Assembly (NCBI RefSeq): GCF_002013465.1
Contig: NZ_MAFC01000005.1
Location: 310,001-374,000, forward strand
From: Mycobacterium sp. D16R12
GTDB taxonomy: Bacteria; Actinomycetota; Actinomycetes; Mycobacteriales; Mycobacteriaceae
DNA length: 64,000 nucleotides
Direction: 5' to 3'
The position numbers were made by a program, and so were the translations under genes. Of the stretch, positions 12,044 to 21,671 are shown piece after piece; position 1 is the first letter of the stretch, and the number at the start of each line of letters is the position of its first letter. Below the pieces are notes generated by a model. It had not been told where the DNA came from. It did no database searches and saw nothing but the letters and a program-made list of their open reading frames with translations.

Positions 12044-12113
12044 TGCAACTTGTTGCAGTGCAACAGTCTGCATATAGCACTCAGTTACGTGTTGCCATCA
12101 GTAACTGTAACTG
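12044..12113. promoter_or_regulatory. Dyads between PadR gene and ferredoxin gene
   Basis: Two inverted repeats lie in this 143-nt divergent intergenic region. One is TGCAAC-TT-GTTGCA at 12044-12057, perfect over 6 bp per arm. The other is CAGTTAC (12082-12088) with GTAACTG (12101-12107), separated by 12 nt and followed by a partial repeat TAACTG. Their position between a regulator and its divergent neighbour makes them candidate PadR operators. Confidence 0.5.
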
Positions 12114-12155
12114 CTAGAAACGTGTAACTGGCCGGAGTGCACCAGGAGGTTTCCC

Positions 12156-12473
12156 GTGACATATGTGATCGCCGAACCGTGTGTGGACGTGATGGACAAG
12201 GCCTGTGTGGAGGAGTGTCCGGTCGATTGCATTTACGAGGGCGCCCGGACCATGTACATCCACCCCGACGAGTGCATGGATTGCAATGCGTGCGAACCGG
12301 TTTGCCCCGTCGAGGCGATTTACTACGAAGAGGACGTACCTGGCGAGTGGGGTGGCTACATCCGGGCCAACGCGGACTTCTTCGTCGACCTCGATTCGCC
12401 GAACGGCGCGCGCCGGGTGGGCAAGATCGACCGGGACGTAACGCTTGTCGCGCAACTCCCGCTCAAGGGCTGA
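12156..12473 (+). CDS. 7Fe-type ferredoxin, first of a tandem pair
   Basis: The 105-residue protein carries C-V-E-E-C-P-V-D-C near residue 17 and C-M-D-C-N-A-C-E-P-V-C-P near residue 40, the arrangement of small [3Fe-4S]/[4Fe-4S] ferredoxins that shuttle electrons in the cytoplasm. It is about 70% identical by eye to the next gene over the cluster region, but differs at the C-terminus (R-D-V-T-L-V-A-Q-L). GTG 12156 follows an AGGAGG-like site at 12143. FadH or one of the window's oxygenases could be a partner; this is inference. Confidence 0.9.
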   Translation: MTYVIAEPCVDVMDKACVEECPVDCIYEGARTMYIHPDECMDCNACEPVCPVEAIYYEEDVPGEWGGYIRANADFFVDLDSPNGARRVGKIDRDVTLVAQLPLKG

Positions 12474-12649
12474 GCGTGCCTGCTGGACGGCAGACCAAGT
12501 TAAACGTTAAGCTCAGTACCTGTAACCGGTGGATACGGCTAGATCGCCTCGGCGAGTTAGGACAGCCTGTGTCAATACGCGCATCTGGGGACCGGAATAC
12601 TGGCCGCAACGCATGAACTGGACATCAGCGCAGGAATGAGGAAACCTTC

Positions 12650-12976
12650 GTGACCTACACGATCGCGGAACCGTGCGTCGACGTTATGGACAAGGCATGT
12701 ATTGAAGAATGCCCCGTCGACTGCATCTATGAGGGTGGGCGCATGCTCTACATCCACCCCGACGAATGTGTGGACTGCGGTGCTTGCGAACCGGTATGCC
12801 CGGTGGAGGCCATCTTCTATGAGGACGATGTGCCGGATCAGTGGACGGGCTACATCCAGGGGAACGCTGACTTCTTCGTCGACCTGGGCTCGCCCGGCGG
12901 CGCCGCGAAGGTCGGTAAGACCGAGTACGACCCGCCGTCGGTCAAGGAGCTTCCGCCCATGGGTGAAGGACACTGA
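12650..12976 (+). CDS. fdxC: FdxC-like 7Fe ferredoxin, second of the pair
   Basis: This 108-residue ferredoxin has both cysteine motifs ([21 protein letters not shown]). Its tail, including G-G-A-A-K-V-G and L-P-P-M-G, resembles M. tuberculosis FdxC (Rv1177) more closely than the preceding copy does, so I treat this one as the orthologue. A 176-nt gap separates it from the first ferredoxin, leaving room for its own promoter. GTG 12650 is preceded by GAGGAA about 10 nt upstream. Confidence 0.9.
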   Translation: MTYTIAEPCVDVMDKACIEECPVDCIYEGGRMLYIHPDECVDCGACEPVCPVEAIFYEDDVPDQWTGYIQGNADFFVDLGSPGGAAKVGKTEYDPPSVKELPPMGEGH

Positions 12977-13002
12977 GCTCGTCGTCTGAGTCCCGTCCGC
13001 GG

Positions 13003-14100
13003 GTGTCGGCTGTGTCGTCGCGGCTCCCGGAGTTTCCGTGGGACACCATCGCCCATGCGAAGGCGACGGCCGCGGCGCACCCCGAAGGGATCGTTGACCT
13101 TTCGGTCGGTACTCCCGTAGACAGCGTGGCACCGCTGATCCGCGACGCGTTGGCCGCGGCCAGTGACCTTCCCGGATATCCGGCGACCGCCGGTACACCC
13201 GCATTGCGGCAGGCAATCCGCGAGGCGGTGTCACGGCGATACGGCATCGTTGCGCTTGCCGACAATGCCGTGCTGCCGGTCGTCGGCACCAAGGAGCTCA
13301 TCGCGTGGCTGCCGACGCTGCTGGGGCTGGGCGCCGATGATCTGATCGTCATCCCCGAATTGGCGTACCCCACCTATGAAGTGGGCGCACGGCTGGCCGG
13401 TGTGCCGACGGTGCGGGCGGACTCGCTGACGCAGTTGGGGCCGCAGCGTCCCTCCTTGATCTACCTCAACTCGCCCAGCAATCCGACGGGCGCGGTACTC
13501 CCGGTCGAGCATCTGCGCAAGGTCGTCGAGTGGGCCCGCGAGCGCGGTGCCCTCGTGGTTTCCGATGAGTGCTACCTGGGCCTGGGGTGGGACGCAGAGC
13601 CGGTGTCGGTACTTGATCCTCGGGTCTGTGATGGCGATACCGCCGGGTTATTGGCTGTGCACTCGTTGTCCAAGACCTCGTCGCTGGCGGGGTATCGGGC
13701 AGGGTTCGTGCTGGGTGATGCGTCCGTGGTCGGCGAGCTGCTCGCGGTGCGCAAGCATGCCGGGATGATGGTGCCTGGGCCGGTGCAGGCGGCGATGACC
13801 GCAGCGCTGAGCGAGGATGACCACCAGCGCGACCAGCGCGCACGCTATGAGAGTCGCCGCGGCAGGCTCTCGAAGGCTTTGACCGGCAATGGATTCCGAA
13901 TCGACCACTCCGAAGCGGGCCTGTACCTCTGGGCCACCCGGGGCGACTCCTGCGATGACGCGCTGGTGTATCTGGCGCAGCGCGGGATTCTGGTGGCGCC
14001 CGGACGGTTCTACGGACCGCGTGGCAAGGAACATGTGCGGGTGGCCCTGACGGCCACCGATGAGCGCATCGACGCCGCAGTCGCGCGCCTCATCGACTAG
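13003..14100 (+). CDS. PLP-dependent aminotransferase, DapC-type (Rv1178-like)
   Basis: The 365-residue fold-type I aminotransferase probably forms N-succinyl-diaminopimelate in lysine and peptidoglycan precursor synthesis. It has the P-G-Y-P-x-T-A-G-T segment, the Asn of S-P-S-N-P-T-G, the Asp-Tyr pair of S-D-E-C-Y, and the PLP lysine in S-L-S-K-T-S-S-L-A-G-Y. It follows fdxC by 26 nt, the same order as Rv1177-Rv1178. GTG 13012 is an alternative start that removes three residues. The DapC role fits the nearby dapD/dapE, but related succinyl-ornithine activities cannot be excluded. Confidence 0.87.
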   Translation: MSAVSSRLPEFPWDTIAHAKATAAAHPEGIVDLSVGTPVDSVAPLIRDALAAASDLPGYPATAGTPALRQAIREAVSRRYGIVALADNAVLPVVGTKELIAWLPTLLGLGADDLIVIPELAYPTYEVGARLAGVPTVRADSLTQLGPQRPSLIYLNSPSNPTGAVLPVEHLRKVVEWARERGALVVSDECYLGLGWDAEPVSVLDPRVCDGDTAGLLAVHSLSKTSSLAGYRAGFVLGDASVVGELLAVRKHAGMMVPGPVQAAMTAALSEDDHQRDQRARYESRRGRLSKALTGNGFRIDHSEAGLYLWATRGDSCDDALVYLAQRGILVAPGRFYGPRGKEHVRVALTATDERIDAAVARLID

Positions 14101-14229
14101 TTCCGCTGACCGTCGAAGACTCGGCCTACCACACGTAACGTCCCGCCGGATTTCGGTGTTACCTGAGGTTTCGTTGCGCAATCTCCAGATTCCTCGACAG
14201 CCGAGGGGGATCAGGGCGATGCTGGATAC

Positions 14230-15864
14230 ATGGACGCCATCACCAACGTGCCGGCTCCCATCAACGAGCCGGTGCTCACGTACGCTCCGAACAGTCCCGA
14301 ACGCGACCGGTTGGCCACGGCACTGTCCAACCTCGCCGCGACGCCTATCGACCTGCCGCACGTCATCGGCGGCGCTCGCCGGATGAGTGACGGTGAACGC
14401 GTCGATGTGGTGCAGCCGCATAACCACCGCGCCGTGCTGGGGACCGTCACCACCGCCGGTCATGCCGAGGCCAGTGATGCGGTGGAGGCCGCCATCGCTG
14501 CCAAAAATGATTGGGCAGCACTGTCTTTCGATGACAGAGCGGCGGTCTTCTTGCGGGCCGCTGATCTGTTGTCGGGGTCGTGGCGGGCCACCCTCAACGC
14601 CGCGACCATGCTCGGGCAGTCGAAGACCGCCTACCAGGCCGAGATCGATTCGGCCTGCGAGCTGGCCGACTTCTGGCGGTTCAACGTGCAGTTCGCGCGG
14701 CACATCCTGGCCGAGCAGCCCAGTAGCGGCGGCGGCGCGTGGAATCGGATGGAGTACCGCCCGCTGGAGGGCTTCGTCTACGCCATCACGCCCTTCAACT
14801 TCACCGCGATTGCGGGAAACCTTCCCACGGCCCCAGCGCTTTTGGGAAACACCGTGGTGTGGAAGCCGTCCATCACCCAGGCCTTCGCCGCACATTTCAC
14901 CCTGGAGCTGCTTGAGGCCGCTGGATTACCGCCCGGGGTCATCAACCTGCTCAACGGAGACGGGATCGCGGTATCCGATGTGGCGCTCGCCGATCCGCGC
15001 CTGGCGGGCATCCATTTCACCGGCTCCACCCGGACGTTTCAGCATCTGTGGCGTGAAGTGGGCACCAACATCGACAGGTACAACACCTACCCTCGGCTCG
15101 TCGGTGAGACCGGCGGCAAGGACTTCGTGGTCGCGCACACCTCAGCACGTCCGGACGTCTTGCGTACGGCGCTCATTCGCGGCGCCTTCGACTACCAGGG
15201 GCAGAAGTGTTCCGCCGCCTCCCGCGCTTTTGTGGCCCGGTCGGTGTGGCAACAGATGGGCGATGAGTTCCTTGATGCCGCGTCCGCGCTGACGTACGGG
15301 GACGTCACAGACCTCTCCAACTTCGGTGGTGCCGTCATCGACGAGAAGTCGTTCAAGCGCAACGCGGCCGCCATCGATCGTGCCAAGAGTGCCGGGGTGA
15401 CCATCGCGGCGGGAGGCGAATACGACGACAGCGAAGGATATTTCGTCCGGCCCACCGTGCTGCTCTCGGACGACCCGACCGACGAGGCGTTCTCCACCGA
15501 GTACTTCGGCCCGATCCTGGCGGTACACGTCTATCCCGACGGCGACTATGAGCGCATCCTCGACGTCGTGGACACCGGTTCCCGTTACGCGCTCACCGGT
15601 GCCGTGATCGCCGACGACCGTCAGGCCGTTCAGGCGGCCAGCGACCGGCTTCGATTCGCGGCAGGAAACTTCTACATCAACGACAAGCCCACCGGTGCCG
15701 TCGTCGGTCAGCAGCCCTTCGGCGGTGGACGGGCATCGGGCACCAACGACAAAGCCGGATCGCCGCTCAATCTGCAGCGCTGGCTGCTGCCGCGATCTAT
15801 CAAGGAAACATTCGACGCCCCAACGGAATACGGATACGCCCATATGGAGCGCGAGGATGGCTGA
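14230..15864 (+). CDS. pruA: L-glutamate gamma-semialdehyde (pyrroline-5-carboxylate) dehydrogenase
   Basis: This 544-residue aldehyde dehydrogenase oxidises glutamate semialdehyde to glutamate with NAD, the second step of proline breakdown. Diagnostic sites are I-T-P-F-N-F-T-A-I near residue 185, the catalytic Glu in V-G-E-T-G-G-K and the nucleophile Cys in Q-G-Q-K-C-S-A-A-S-R. Its stop overlaps the proline dehydrogenase start by 8 nt, so the two enzymes should be made together. It corresponds to RocA of M. tuberculosis (Rv1187). Confidence 0.94.
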   Translation: MDAITNVPAPINEPVLTYAPNSPERDRLATALSNLAATPIDLPHVIGGARRMSDGERVDVVQPHNHRAVLGTVTTAGHAEASDAVEAAIAAKNDWAALSFDDRAAVFLRAADLLSGSWRATLNAATMLGQSKTAYQAEIDSACELADFWRFNVQFARHILAEQPSSGGGAWNRMEYRPLEGFVYAITPFNFTAIAGNLPTAPALLGNTVVWKPSITQAFAAHFTLELLEAAGLPPGVINLLNGDGIAVSDVALADPRLAGIHFTGSTRTFQHLWREVGTNIDRYNTYPRLVGETGGKDFVVAHTSARPDVLRTALIRGAFDYQGQKCSAASRAFVARSVWQQMGDEFLDAASALTYGDVTDLSNFGGAVIDEKSFKRNAAAIDRAKSAGVTIAAGGEYDDSEGYFVRPTVLLSDDPTDEAFSTEYFGPILAVHVYPDGDYERILDVVDTGSRYALTGAVIADDRQAVQAASDRLRFAAGNFYINDKPTGAVVGQQPFGGGRASGTNDKAGSPLNLQRWLLPRSIKETFDAPTEYGYAHMEREDG

Positions 15865-16822
15865 GTGGTTCGGCAAAACGGCCAGGCCCGCCATTTTGGC
15901 GGCCAGTAGGTCGGCGCGGCTGCGGCACGCCGCCGAACGGATGCCGTTGACGCGGCAGGTGGTGCGTCGTTTCGTGCCCGGTGAATCACAGGACGATGTG
16001 CTTGCGGCCAGTACCGCGCTGCTTGATTCGGGGCGGTCCATCTCGATTGATTACCTCGGTGAGGACACCACCGATATCGGGCAGGCGACCCGTACCGTGT
16101 CGGCCTATGTGTCACTGCTGGACGCGTTGGCGCGGCGCAGCGACACCGTGCACACCGGCGTGCGCCCGCTGGAAATCTCGCTGAAACTCTCCGCGTTGGG
16201 GCAGGCACTGCCGCGCGATGGGGAACAGATAGCACTGGAGAACGCACAGCTGTTGTGTGCCAAGGCCGATCAGGCCGGGGTGTGGGTTACCGTCGACGCC
16301 GAGGACCACACCACCACGGATTCGACCCTGAGTATCGTGCGCGAGCTGCGCGCAGACTTCCCGTGGCTGGGCACCGTGCTGCAGGCCTATCTGAAACGTA
16401 CGTACGCCGACTGCGCCGATCTGTCAGGCAAAGGCTCGCGTATTCGATTGTGCAAGGGGGCCTACGACGAGCCCGAGTCCGTGGCTCACCGAGACTCCGA
16501 GGACGTCGATGTCGCCTACTTGCGCTGTCTGCGCGTCTTGATGGAGGGCGACGGGTACCCCATGGTGGCCTCACACGATCCGGCCATCGTCGATGCCGCG
16601 AGTCTGATGGCGCGCGAGACGGGCAGGGGTCCGGGCGATTACGAGTACCAGATGCTCTATGGGATTCGAGATGCCGAACAGCGCCGGCTCGCCGGCGAGG
16701 GGCATCACGTGCGCGTGTACGTGCCCTTTGGCGAGGAGTGGTACGGGTACTTTGTGCGGCGCATCGCCGAGCGGCCCGTCAACATGACCTTCTTCCTGCG
16801 TGCGCTCGTTTCCGGAGGCTAG
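15857..16822 (+). CDS. putA: Proline dehydrogenase (monofunctional PutA)
   Basis: The 321-residue flavoenzyme converts proline to pyrroline-5-carboxylate and passes electrons to the respiratory chain. Family landmarks include I-S-L-K-L-S-A-L-G near residue 103, R-L-C-K-G-A-Y-D-E-P near 200, Q-M-L-Y-G-I near 270 and the C-terminal F-G-E-E-W-Y-G-Y-F-V-R-R-I-A-E-R-P. ATG 15857 lies inside the end of the dehydrogenase gene, which indicates coupling. It lacks the aldehyde dehydrogenase domain of enteric PutA, as usual in actinobacteria. Confidence 0.94.
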   Translation: MAEWFGKTARPAILAASRSARLRHAAERMPLTRQVVRRFVPGESQDDVLAASTALLDSGRSISIDYLGEDTTDIGQATRTVSAYVSLLDALARRSDTVHTGVRPLEISLKLSALGQALPRDGEQIALENAQLLCAKADQAGVWVTVDAEDHTTTDSTLSIVRELRADFPWLGTVLQAYLKRTYADCADLSGKGSRIRLCKGAYDEPESVAHRDSEDVDVAYLRCLRVLMEGDGYPMVASHDPAIVDAASLMARETGRGPGDYEYQMLYGIRDAEQRRLAGEGHHVRVYVPFGEEWYGYFVRRIAERPVNMTFFLRALVSGG

Positions 16823-16837
16823 CTTTAGGCTGGCTTC

Positions 16838-18235
16838 ATGCTGCTGACGTCTCTTCACCCCAAGTCGCCCGATCTCTCCGATGCGGTTCGTATCGGCGAG
16901 GACAGCTGGGGTCGCGGCGACCTGGTGGGTGCTGCGACGGCAGCAGCCGAACGTATCGGCGGCGCTTCGGGTCCTATCGCGGTGCTGGCCCGCCCGAGCA
17001 TCGACACGGTCCTGGCGGTGATCGCCGGGCTCATCGCGGGGGTCCCGATAGTCCCCGTACCGGCAGATGTCGGGGTGGCGGAACGCCGCCACATCCTCAC
17101 CGACAGCGGTGCGATCGGGTGGCTGGGCGAATCACCGGAAGAGCCGGATGGGTTACCGCATGTGCCGGTGCGACGGCACGCGCGGTCATGGCACCAGTAC
17201 TCCGAACCGCGCCCTGAGTCGACGGCGTTCATCGTGTACACGTCGGGGACCACCGGTGCGCCGAAGGGAGTGCAGCTGAGCCGGCGCGCATTGGCCGCCA
17301 GCCTCGACGGTCTGGCGGATGCGTGGGCGTGGACATCCGATGACGTTCTGGTGCATGGACTTCCCTTGTTCCACGTACACGGGCTGGTGCTCGGCCTGCT
17401 CGGATCCCTGCGGGTGGGAAATCGGTTCGTGCACACCGTCAAACCGACACCCGAGACCTACGCCGCTACACCGGGCACGATGTACTTCGGTGTGCCGACG
17501 GTGTGGTCACGGGTGGTGGCCGACGAATCCTGTGCGCGTGCACTGTCTTCGGCGCGACTACTGGTGTCCGGAAGCGCGCCACTGCCGGTGCCGGTCTTCG
17601 ACGGACTGCGCCGACTCACCGGCCATGCCCCCATCGAGCGCTACGGCGCCACCGAAACCGTCATCACTCTGTCCACACGCGCTGATGGAGAGCGCCGCGC
17701 GGGGTGGGTCGGTCACCCGTTGACCGGTGTACGGACCCGTCTGCTGAACGAGGACGATACGGCGGCCCCGCATGATGGGGAAACCGTTGGCCAGCTGCAG
17801 GTTCAGGGATCGACACTGTTCAGCGGATATCTGAACCTGCCGGAGAAGACGGCCGAGGTGCTCACCGGGGACGGGTGGTACCGCACCGGTGATGTCGCCG
17901 TCGTCGACGGCGGGGGAATGCACCGCATCGTCGGACGCGAATCGGTCGACCTGATCAAATCGGGTGGTTACCGCATAGGCGCCGGTGAGATCGAAACCGT
18001 GTTGCTGGGCCATCCCGGGATCGTGGAAGTCGCGGTGGTGGGGGTTCCCGACGACGACCTGGGGCAACGCATCGTCGCCTACGTTGTCGGTGACGTGGTG
18101 GAAGATGAGGTCATTGCCTTCGTGGCGCAACAACTCTCGGTGCACAAGCGTCCTCGCGAGGTGCGCCGGGTGGACGCGCTACCCCGAAACTCGATGGGGA
18201 AGGTCCTCAAGAAGGAGCTGATCACATGGACGTGA
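16838..18235 (+). CDS. fadD36: Acyl-CoA synthetase, FadD36-like
   Basis: This 465-residue AMP-forming ligase activates a carboxylic acid through an acyl-adenylate to its CoA ester. It shows A-F-I-V-Y-T-S-G-T-T-G-A-P-K-G (P-loop, near residue 133), Y-G-A-T-E-T near 269, Y-R-T-G-D near 347 and a C-terminal catalytic Lys in N-S-M-G-K-V-L-K-K. The shortened N-terminus and overall length match FadD36 (Rv1193), which lies near proline genes in M. tuberculosis too. A short- or medium-chain substrate is likely for the family but not shown here. Confidence 0.88.
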   Translation: MLLTSLHPKSPDLSDAVRIGEDSWGRGDLVGAATAAAERIGGASGPIAVLARPSIDTVLAVIAGLIAGVPIVPVPADVGVAERRHILTDSGAIGWLGESPEEPDGLPHVPVRRHARSWHQYSEPRPESTAFIVYTSGTTGAPKGVQLSRRALAASLDGLADAWAWTSDDVLVHGLPLFHVHGLVLGLLGSLRVGNRFVHTVKPTPETYAATPGTMYFGVPTVWSRVVADESCARALSSARLLVSGSAPLPVPVFDGLRRLTGHAPIERYGATETVITLSTRADGERRAGWVGHPLTGVRTRLLNEDDTAAPHDGETVGQLQVQGSTLFSGYLNLPEKTAEVLTGDGWYRTGDVAVVDGGGMHRIVGRESVDLIKSGGYRIGAGEIETVLLGHPGIVEVAVVGVPDDDLGQRIVAYVVGDVVEDEVIAFVAQQLSVHKRPREVRRVDALPRNSMGKVLKKELITWT

Positions 18236-18792
18236 CGGCGGAGATCGTCGACCAGATCAACTGGCACTGGACCCACCAACTGCGTCCCCGCTTCGACGGG
18301 CTCACCGACGACGAATACTTCTGGGAACCGGTGCGAGGCTGCTGGAGTCTGCGGCCACGCGGCGCCGCGACGACACCGCTGCAGGGTGGATCGGGCGACT
18401 ACGTGATCGAGTTCGCCGCTCCGCCGCCGGAGCCGGCACCGGTCACCACCATCGCCTGGCGTCTTGGCCACATCCTCGTTGGCGTACTGGGGGCACGTAC
18501 TGCCCATCATTTCCCTGCACATTGGGATGGACCGCCCGTCGATTACCTGACCTACGACTATCCGGTCACCGCAGCCGACGCCCTGGAGCGTCTTGACATC
18601 CTGTACGCGGCATGGCGCGATGGGGTACTGAGCAAGGACGATGCGGCACTGGCCTTGCCGGTCGGGCCAGCTGAAGGTCCGTGGGCCGAAAAGCCGTTCC
18701 TGACGCTGGCCTTACACATCAATCGCGAGTTGCTGCACCACGGTGCGGAGATCGCGTTGCTGCGCGATCTGTATGGCTGGCGCCAGAACTAG
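18226..18792 (+). CDS. DinB-family protein
   Basis: The 188-residue product has the DinB/YfiT four-helix features: an N-terminal [11 protein letters not shown], an [10 protein letters not shown] motif with a metal-ligand His near residue 84, and a C-terminal [13 protein letters not shown] with further His ligands near residues 165 and 170. Relatives include mycothiol- or bacillithiol-dependent transferases and detoxification enzymes. The start overlaps the fadD36 stop by 10 nt and the end overlaps convergent dapD by 4 nt. The reaction is unknown. Confidence 0.8.
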   Translation: MDVTAEIVDQINWHWTHQLRPRFDGLTDDEYFWEPVRGCWSLRPRGAATTPLQGGSGDYVIEFAAPPPEPAPVTTIAWRLGHILVGVLGARTAHHFPAHWDGPPVDYLTYDYPVTAADALERLDILYAAWRDGVLSKDDAALALPVGPAEGPWAEKPFLTLALHINRELLHHGAEIALLRDLYGWRQN

Positions 18793-19745
18793 TTGGCGTG
18801 CAGGGCGGCGTTGAGTTCGAACGCGCCACCGTCGCGCGACACGACCTCGACCGCACCGGTCTGCGAATTGCGCCGGAACAGCAGATTGTTGGCGCCCGAT
18901 AGCTCCAGGGCCTTGATCGTCGTGCCGTCGGGCGTGGCGACCTTGGTGCCCGCCGTGACGTACAGCCCGGCCTCGACGATGCAGTCATCGCCCAGGCTGA
19001 TGCCCACACCGGAGTTGGCACCCAGCAGCGAGCGTTGGCCCACCGAGATCACCTGGCTGCCGCCGCCGGACAGGGTGCCCATGATCGACGCGCCGCCCCC
19101 GATATCGGAGCCGTCGCCCACCACGACACCGGCCGAGATGCGGCCCTCCACCATCGAGGCGCCCAGGGTGCCTGCGTTGAAGTTCACAAAGCCCTCGTGC
19201 ATGACGGTCGTGCCGGGAGCCAAGTGCGCACCCAGGCGTACCCGGTCGGCGTCGGCGATACGCACACCGGTCGGCACGACGTAGTCGACCATCCGGGGGA
19301 ACTTGTCGATGCCGAACACCGTCACCACTCCGCGTACGCGCAGCTTGGCACGTACCGTCTCGAATCCCTCGACGGCGCACGGGCCGTAATTGGTCCACAC
19401 CACGTTGGTGAGCACGCCGAACAGTCCGTCGGTGCTGGCACCGTGGGGCTGGACCAGCCGGTGTGACAACAGGTGCAGGCGCAGGTAGGCGTCATAGGCG
19501 TCGGCGGGCTTATCGGCGAGCGAGCCAATGGTGGTGCGCACCAACACCTTCTCCACACCACGCTCGGGGTCTGACCCGGCCAGTGCGGACAGTTCGGCAG
19601 GTGCGTCTGCCGCAGAGATCCGCTCGGTACCCGGGGTGCCGGGTGCATCGGTCAACTCCGGCGCCGGGAACCAGGTATCCAGTACCGATCCGTCCGCCGC
19701 GATGGTCGCCAGGCCAAGTGCTACTGCTCCGCTCACGCCGTACAC
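18789..19745 (-). CDS. dapD: DapD, tetrahydrodipicolinate N-succinyltransferase
   Basis: This 318-residue acyltransferase succinylates tetrahydrodipicolinate in the meso-diaminopimelate branch. The C-terminal half is a left-handed beta-helix built from hexapeptide repeats (for example [15 protein letters not shown]). The segment [18 protein letters not shown] matches the actinobacterial DapD type. GTG 19745 is used; GTG 19736 is equally plausible. The gene is divergent from dapE with about 14 nt between starts, so the two lysine genes share a minimal promoter region. Confidence 0.94.
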   Translation of the reverse strand: MYGVSGAVALGLATIAADGSVLDTWFPAPELTDAPGTPGTERISAADAPAELSALAGSDPERGVEKVLVRTTIGSLADKPADAYDAYLRLHLLSHRLVQPHGASTDGLFGVLTNVVWTNYGPCAVEGFETVRAKLRVRGVVTVFGIDKFPRMVDYVVPTGVRIADADRVRLGAHLAPGTTVMHEGFVNFNAGTLGASMVEGRISAGVVVGDGSDIGGGASIMGTLSGGGSQVISVGQRSLLGANSGVGISLGDDCIVEAGLYVTAGTKVATPDGTTIKALELSGANNLLFRRNSQTGAVEVVSRDGGAFELNAALHAN

Positions 19746-19759
19746 GCTAGCCTGAATCG

Positions 19760-20836
19760 GTGGTGCTTGAACTCGCTGGTGATCCGGTAGCCCTGACGGC
19801 TGCCCTGGTAGACATACCCAGCGAGTCCCGGCATGAGGCGGTTATCGCGGACGCCGTCGAGGTTGCCCTGCGGGAACAGACCAGGGGATTCGAGGTCATC
19901 CGCAATGGCAACGCGGTACTGGCCCGCACCAATTACGGCCACAAGACCCGGGTGATGCTCGCTGGACATCTGGATACCGTCCCCGCCGCCGACAACGTGC
20001 CCAGCCATTGGGAACAGGGGGAAAGCGGCGACATTCTGTTTGGCTGCGGCACCGTGGACATGAAGTCCGGTGATGCCGTGTTCCTTCATCTGGCCGCCAC
20101 CGTGATGCCCCGCGTCGACCTGACACTGGTGTTCTACGACTGCGAGGAGATCGAGTCCTCGGCGAACGGGCTGGGCCGCATCGAGCGTGAACTGCCCGAA
20201 TGGCTCGACGCCGACCTCGCCGTTCTCGGTGAGCCCACCGCGGGTCTGATCGAGGCGGGCTGTCAGGGCACCTTGCGTGTCGTGATCCGTGCCGACGGCA
20301 CCCGCGCGCACTCGGCGCGATCGTGGCTGGGGGACAACGCTATTCACAAGATCGGTGCCGTCCTGAACAGGCTCGCCGCATACCGGGCACGCATCGTCGA
20401 CATCGACGGGTGCGAGTACCGGGAAGGGCTCTCCGCTGTGCGGATCGACGGAGGTGTTGCCGGGAACGTCATCCCCGATGCCGCGGCGGTCACCGTCAAC
20501 TTCCGATTCGCCCCCGACCGCAGCCCCGAGCAGGCGCTCGCGCATGTACGCGAGGTGTTCGATGGGCTGGAGGTCGAGATTGAACTCACCGACTCCGCCG
20601 CCGGGGCTCTGCCTGGCCTGGACCGTCCTGCGGCGGCCGAATTAGTCGGCGCGGCAGGGGGAGTGGTACGTGCCAAATACGGATGGACCGATGTCTCTCG
20701 GTTCGCGGCGCGCGGGATTGCCGCGGTCAACTACGGGCCGGGAGACCCCAACCTGGCGCACACCCGCGGCGAACACGTTCCGGTGCAGCAGATCACCGAT
20801 GTGGCCGAGGTGCTTCGGCGCTACCTCAGCGCGTGA
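19760..20836 (+). CDS. dapE: DapE, succinyl-diaminopimelate desuccinylase
   Basis: The 358-residue M20 metallopeptidase-family enzyme hydrolyses N-succinyl-LL-diaminopimelate to LL-diaminopimelate. Dinuclear zinc motifs are present: A-G-H-L-D-T-V-P near residue 73, G-T-V-D-M-K-S-G-D near 100 and the catalytic pair in D-C-E-E-I-E-S near 134, with a late His in L-A-H-T-R-G-E. GTG 19760 was chosen as the most upstream start consistent with the family. The end overlaps the convergent AraC-type gene by 11 nt. Confidence 0.94.
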   Translation: MVLELAGDPVALTAALVDIPSESRHEAVIADAVEVALREQTRGFEVIRNGNAVLARTNYGHKTRVMLAGHLDTVPAADNVPSHWEQGESGDILFGCGTVDMKSGDAVFLHLAATVMPRVDLTLVFYDCEEIESSANGLGRIERELPEWLDADLAVLGEPTAGLIEAGCQGTLRVVIRADGTRAHSARSWLGDNAIHKIGAVLNRLAAYRARIVDIDGCEYREGLSAVRIDGGVAGNVIPDAAAVTVNFRFAPDRSPEQALAHVREVFDGLEVEIELTDSAAGALPGLDRPAAAELVGAAGGVVRAKYGWTDVSRFAARGIAAVNYGPGDPNLAHTRGEHVPVQQITDVAEVLRRYLSA

Positions 20837-21566
20837 CAGGTGCGGCGTAGGTTCCCGGCGTCTGACCGAGGGTGCGCCGGTACACGTCGATGAACGCGCT
20901 CGGTGTGGCCCAACCACATTGATGTGCCACGTAGGTGACGGGCCGTTCCTCCGCGAGTAGCCGTAACGCATGATGGAGCCGGATCTGGGTGCGCCACTGC
21001 GGATACGTCATGCCCATGTCGGTGCGGAACAACCTGGTCAGCGTGCGCTCACTGGCGCCTACGCGCCGCCCCAGCTCGGTCACGGTCCACACCTGGGTCA
21101 GGTCGTCTTCCACCAGCGCACACGCCTCGACCAACCGCTGATCGCGCGGGGTGGGCAACTTCAGGGCCTGCTCCGGGCTGCGCCGCAGTTGGTCGATGAG
21201 AACGACCTCCAACCGCGTGACCTCATCGCCGGGTAAGTCCCCGGGGACAGAACAGGTCATGATCAGCTCACGCAGCAGTGGGGACACCGCGATGACGGTC
21301 GGGGTCCTCAGCTGGACCACGTATTTCTCGGGATCGAAGGCCACGGAATGAAACTCGGTGGGGCCGTAGAAGCGATGTTCGTGGCCGGCGCCTGCCGGTA
21401 TCCACAGCGCGCGATTCGGGGGCGCGATCCAGGTGCCGTCGTCCGTCGTCACCGCGATGACGCCGGAGGCGGGGTACACAATCTGATGCACCTCGTGCCA
21501 GTGGCGGTTGATGCGCTGCCCGGCGCTGACCGACATCACTCCGGTCAGATGGCGGCTAATCAACAT
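20826..21566 (-). CDS. AraC-family transcriptional regulator with cupin sensor
   Basis: The 246-residue protein combines an N-terminal cupin ([11 protein letters not shown] and the [11 protein letters not shown] segment) with a C-terminal double helix-turn-helix ([19 protein letters not shown] and the later Y-V-A-H-Q-C-G-W). This is the YdeO/FtrA-like class that regulates metabolism or efflux. ATG 21566 is preferred over a long upstream extension lacking domain signal. It diverges from the LLM oxidoreductase gene about 105 nt away, its most likely target. Confidence 0.86.
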   Translation of the reverse strand: MLISRHLTGVMSVSAGQRINRHWHEVHQIVYPASGVIAVTTDDGTWIAPPNRALWIPAGAGHEHRFYGPTEFHSVAFDPEKYVVQLRTPTVIAVSPLLRELIMTCSVPGDLPGDEVTRLEVVLIDQLRRSPEQALKLPTPRDQRLVEACALVEDDLTQVWTVTELGRRVGASERTLTRLFRTDMGMTYPQWRTQIRLHHALRLLAEERPVTYVAHQCGWATPSAFIDVYRRTLGQTPGTYAAPVTR

Positions 21567-21671
21567 AAGACGGCATTTTATCGGATGTTCGCACGCCGTA
21601 GATCCATAATCTCGGGTGCTGCCGCGACCCGAGCGGGAATAGCTGCCTGAACGCGCGGGGTTGGCCAAGAG

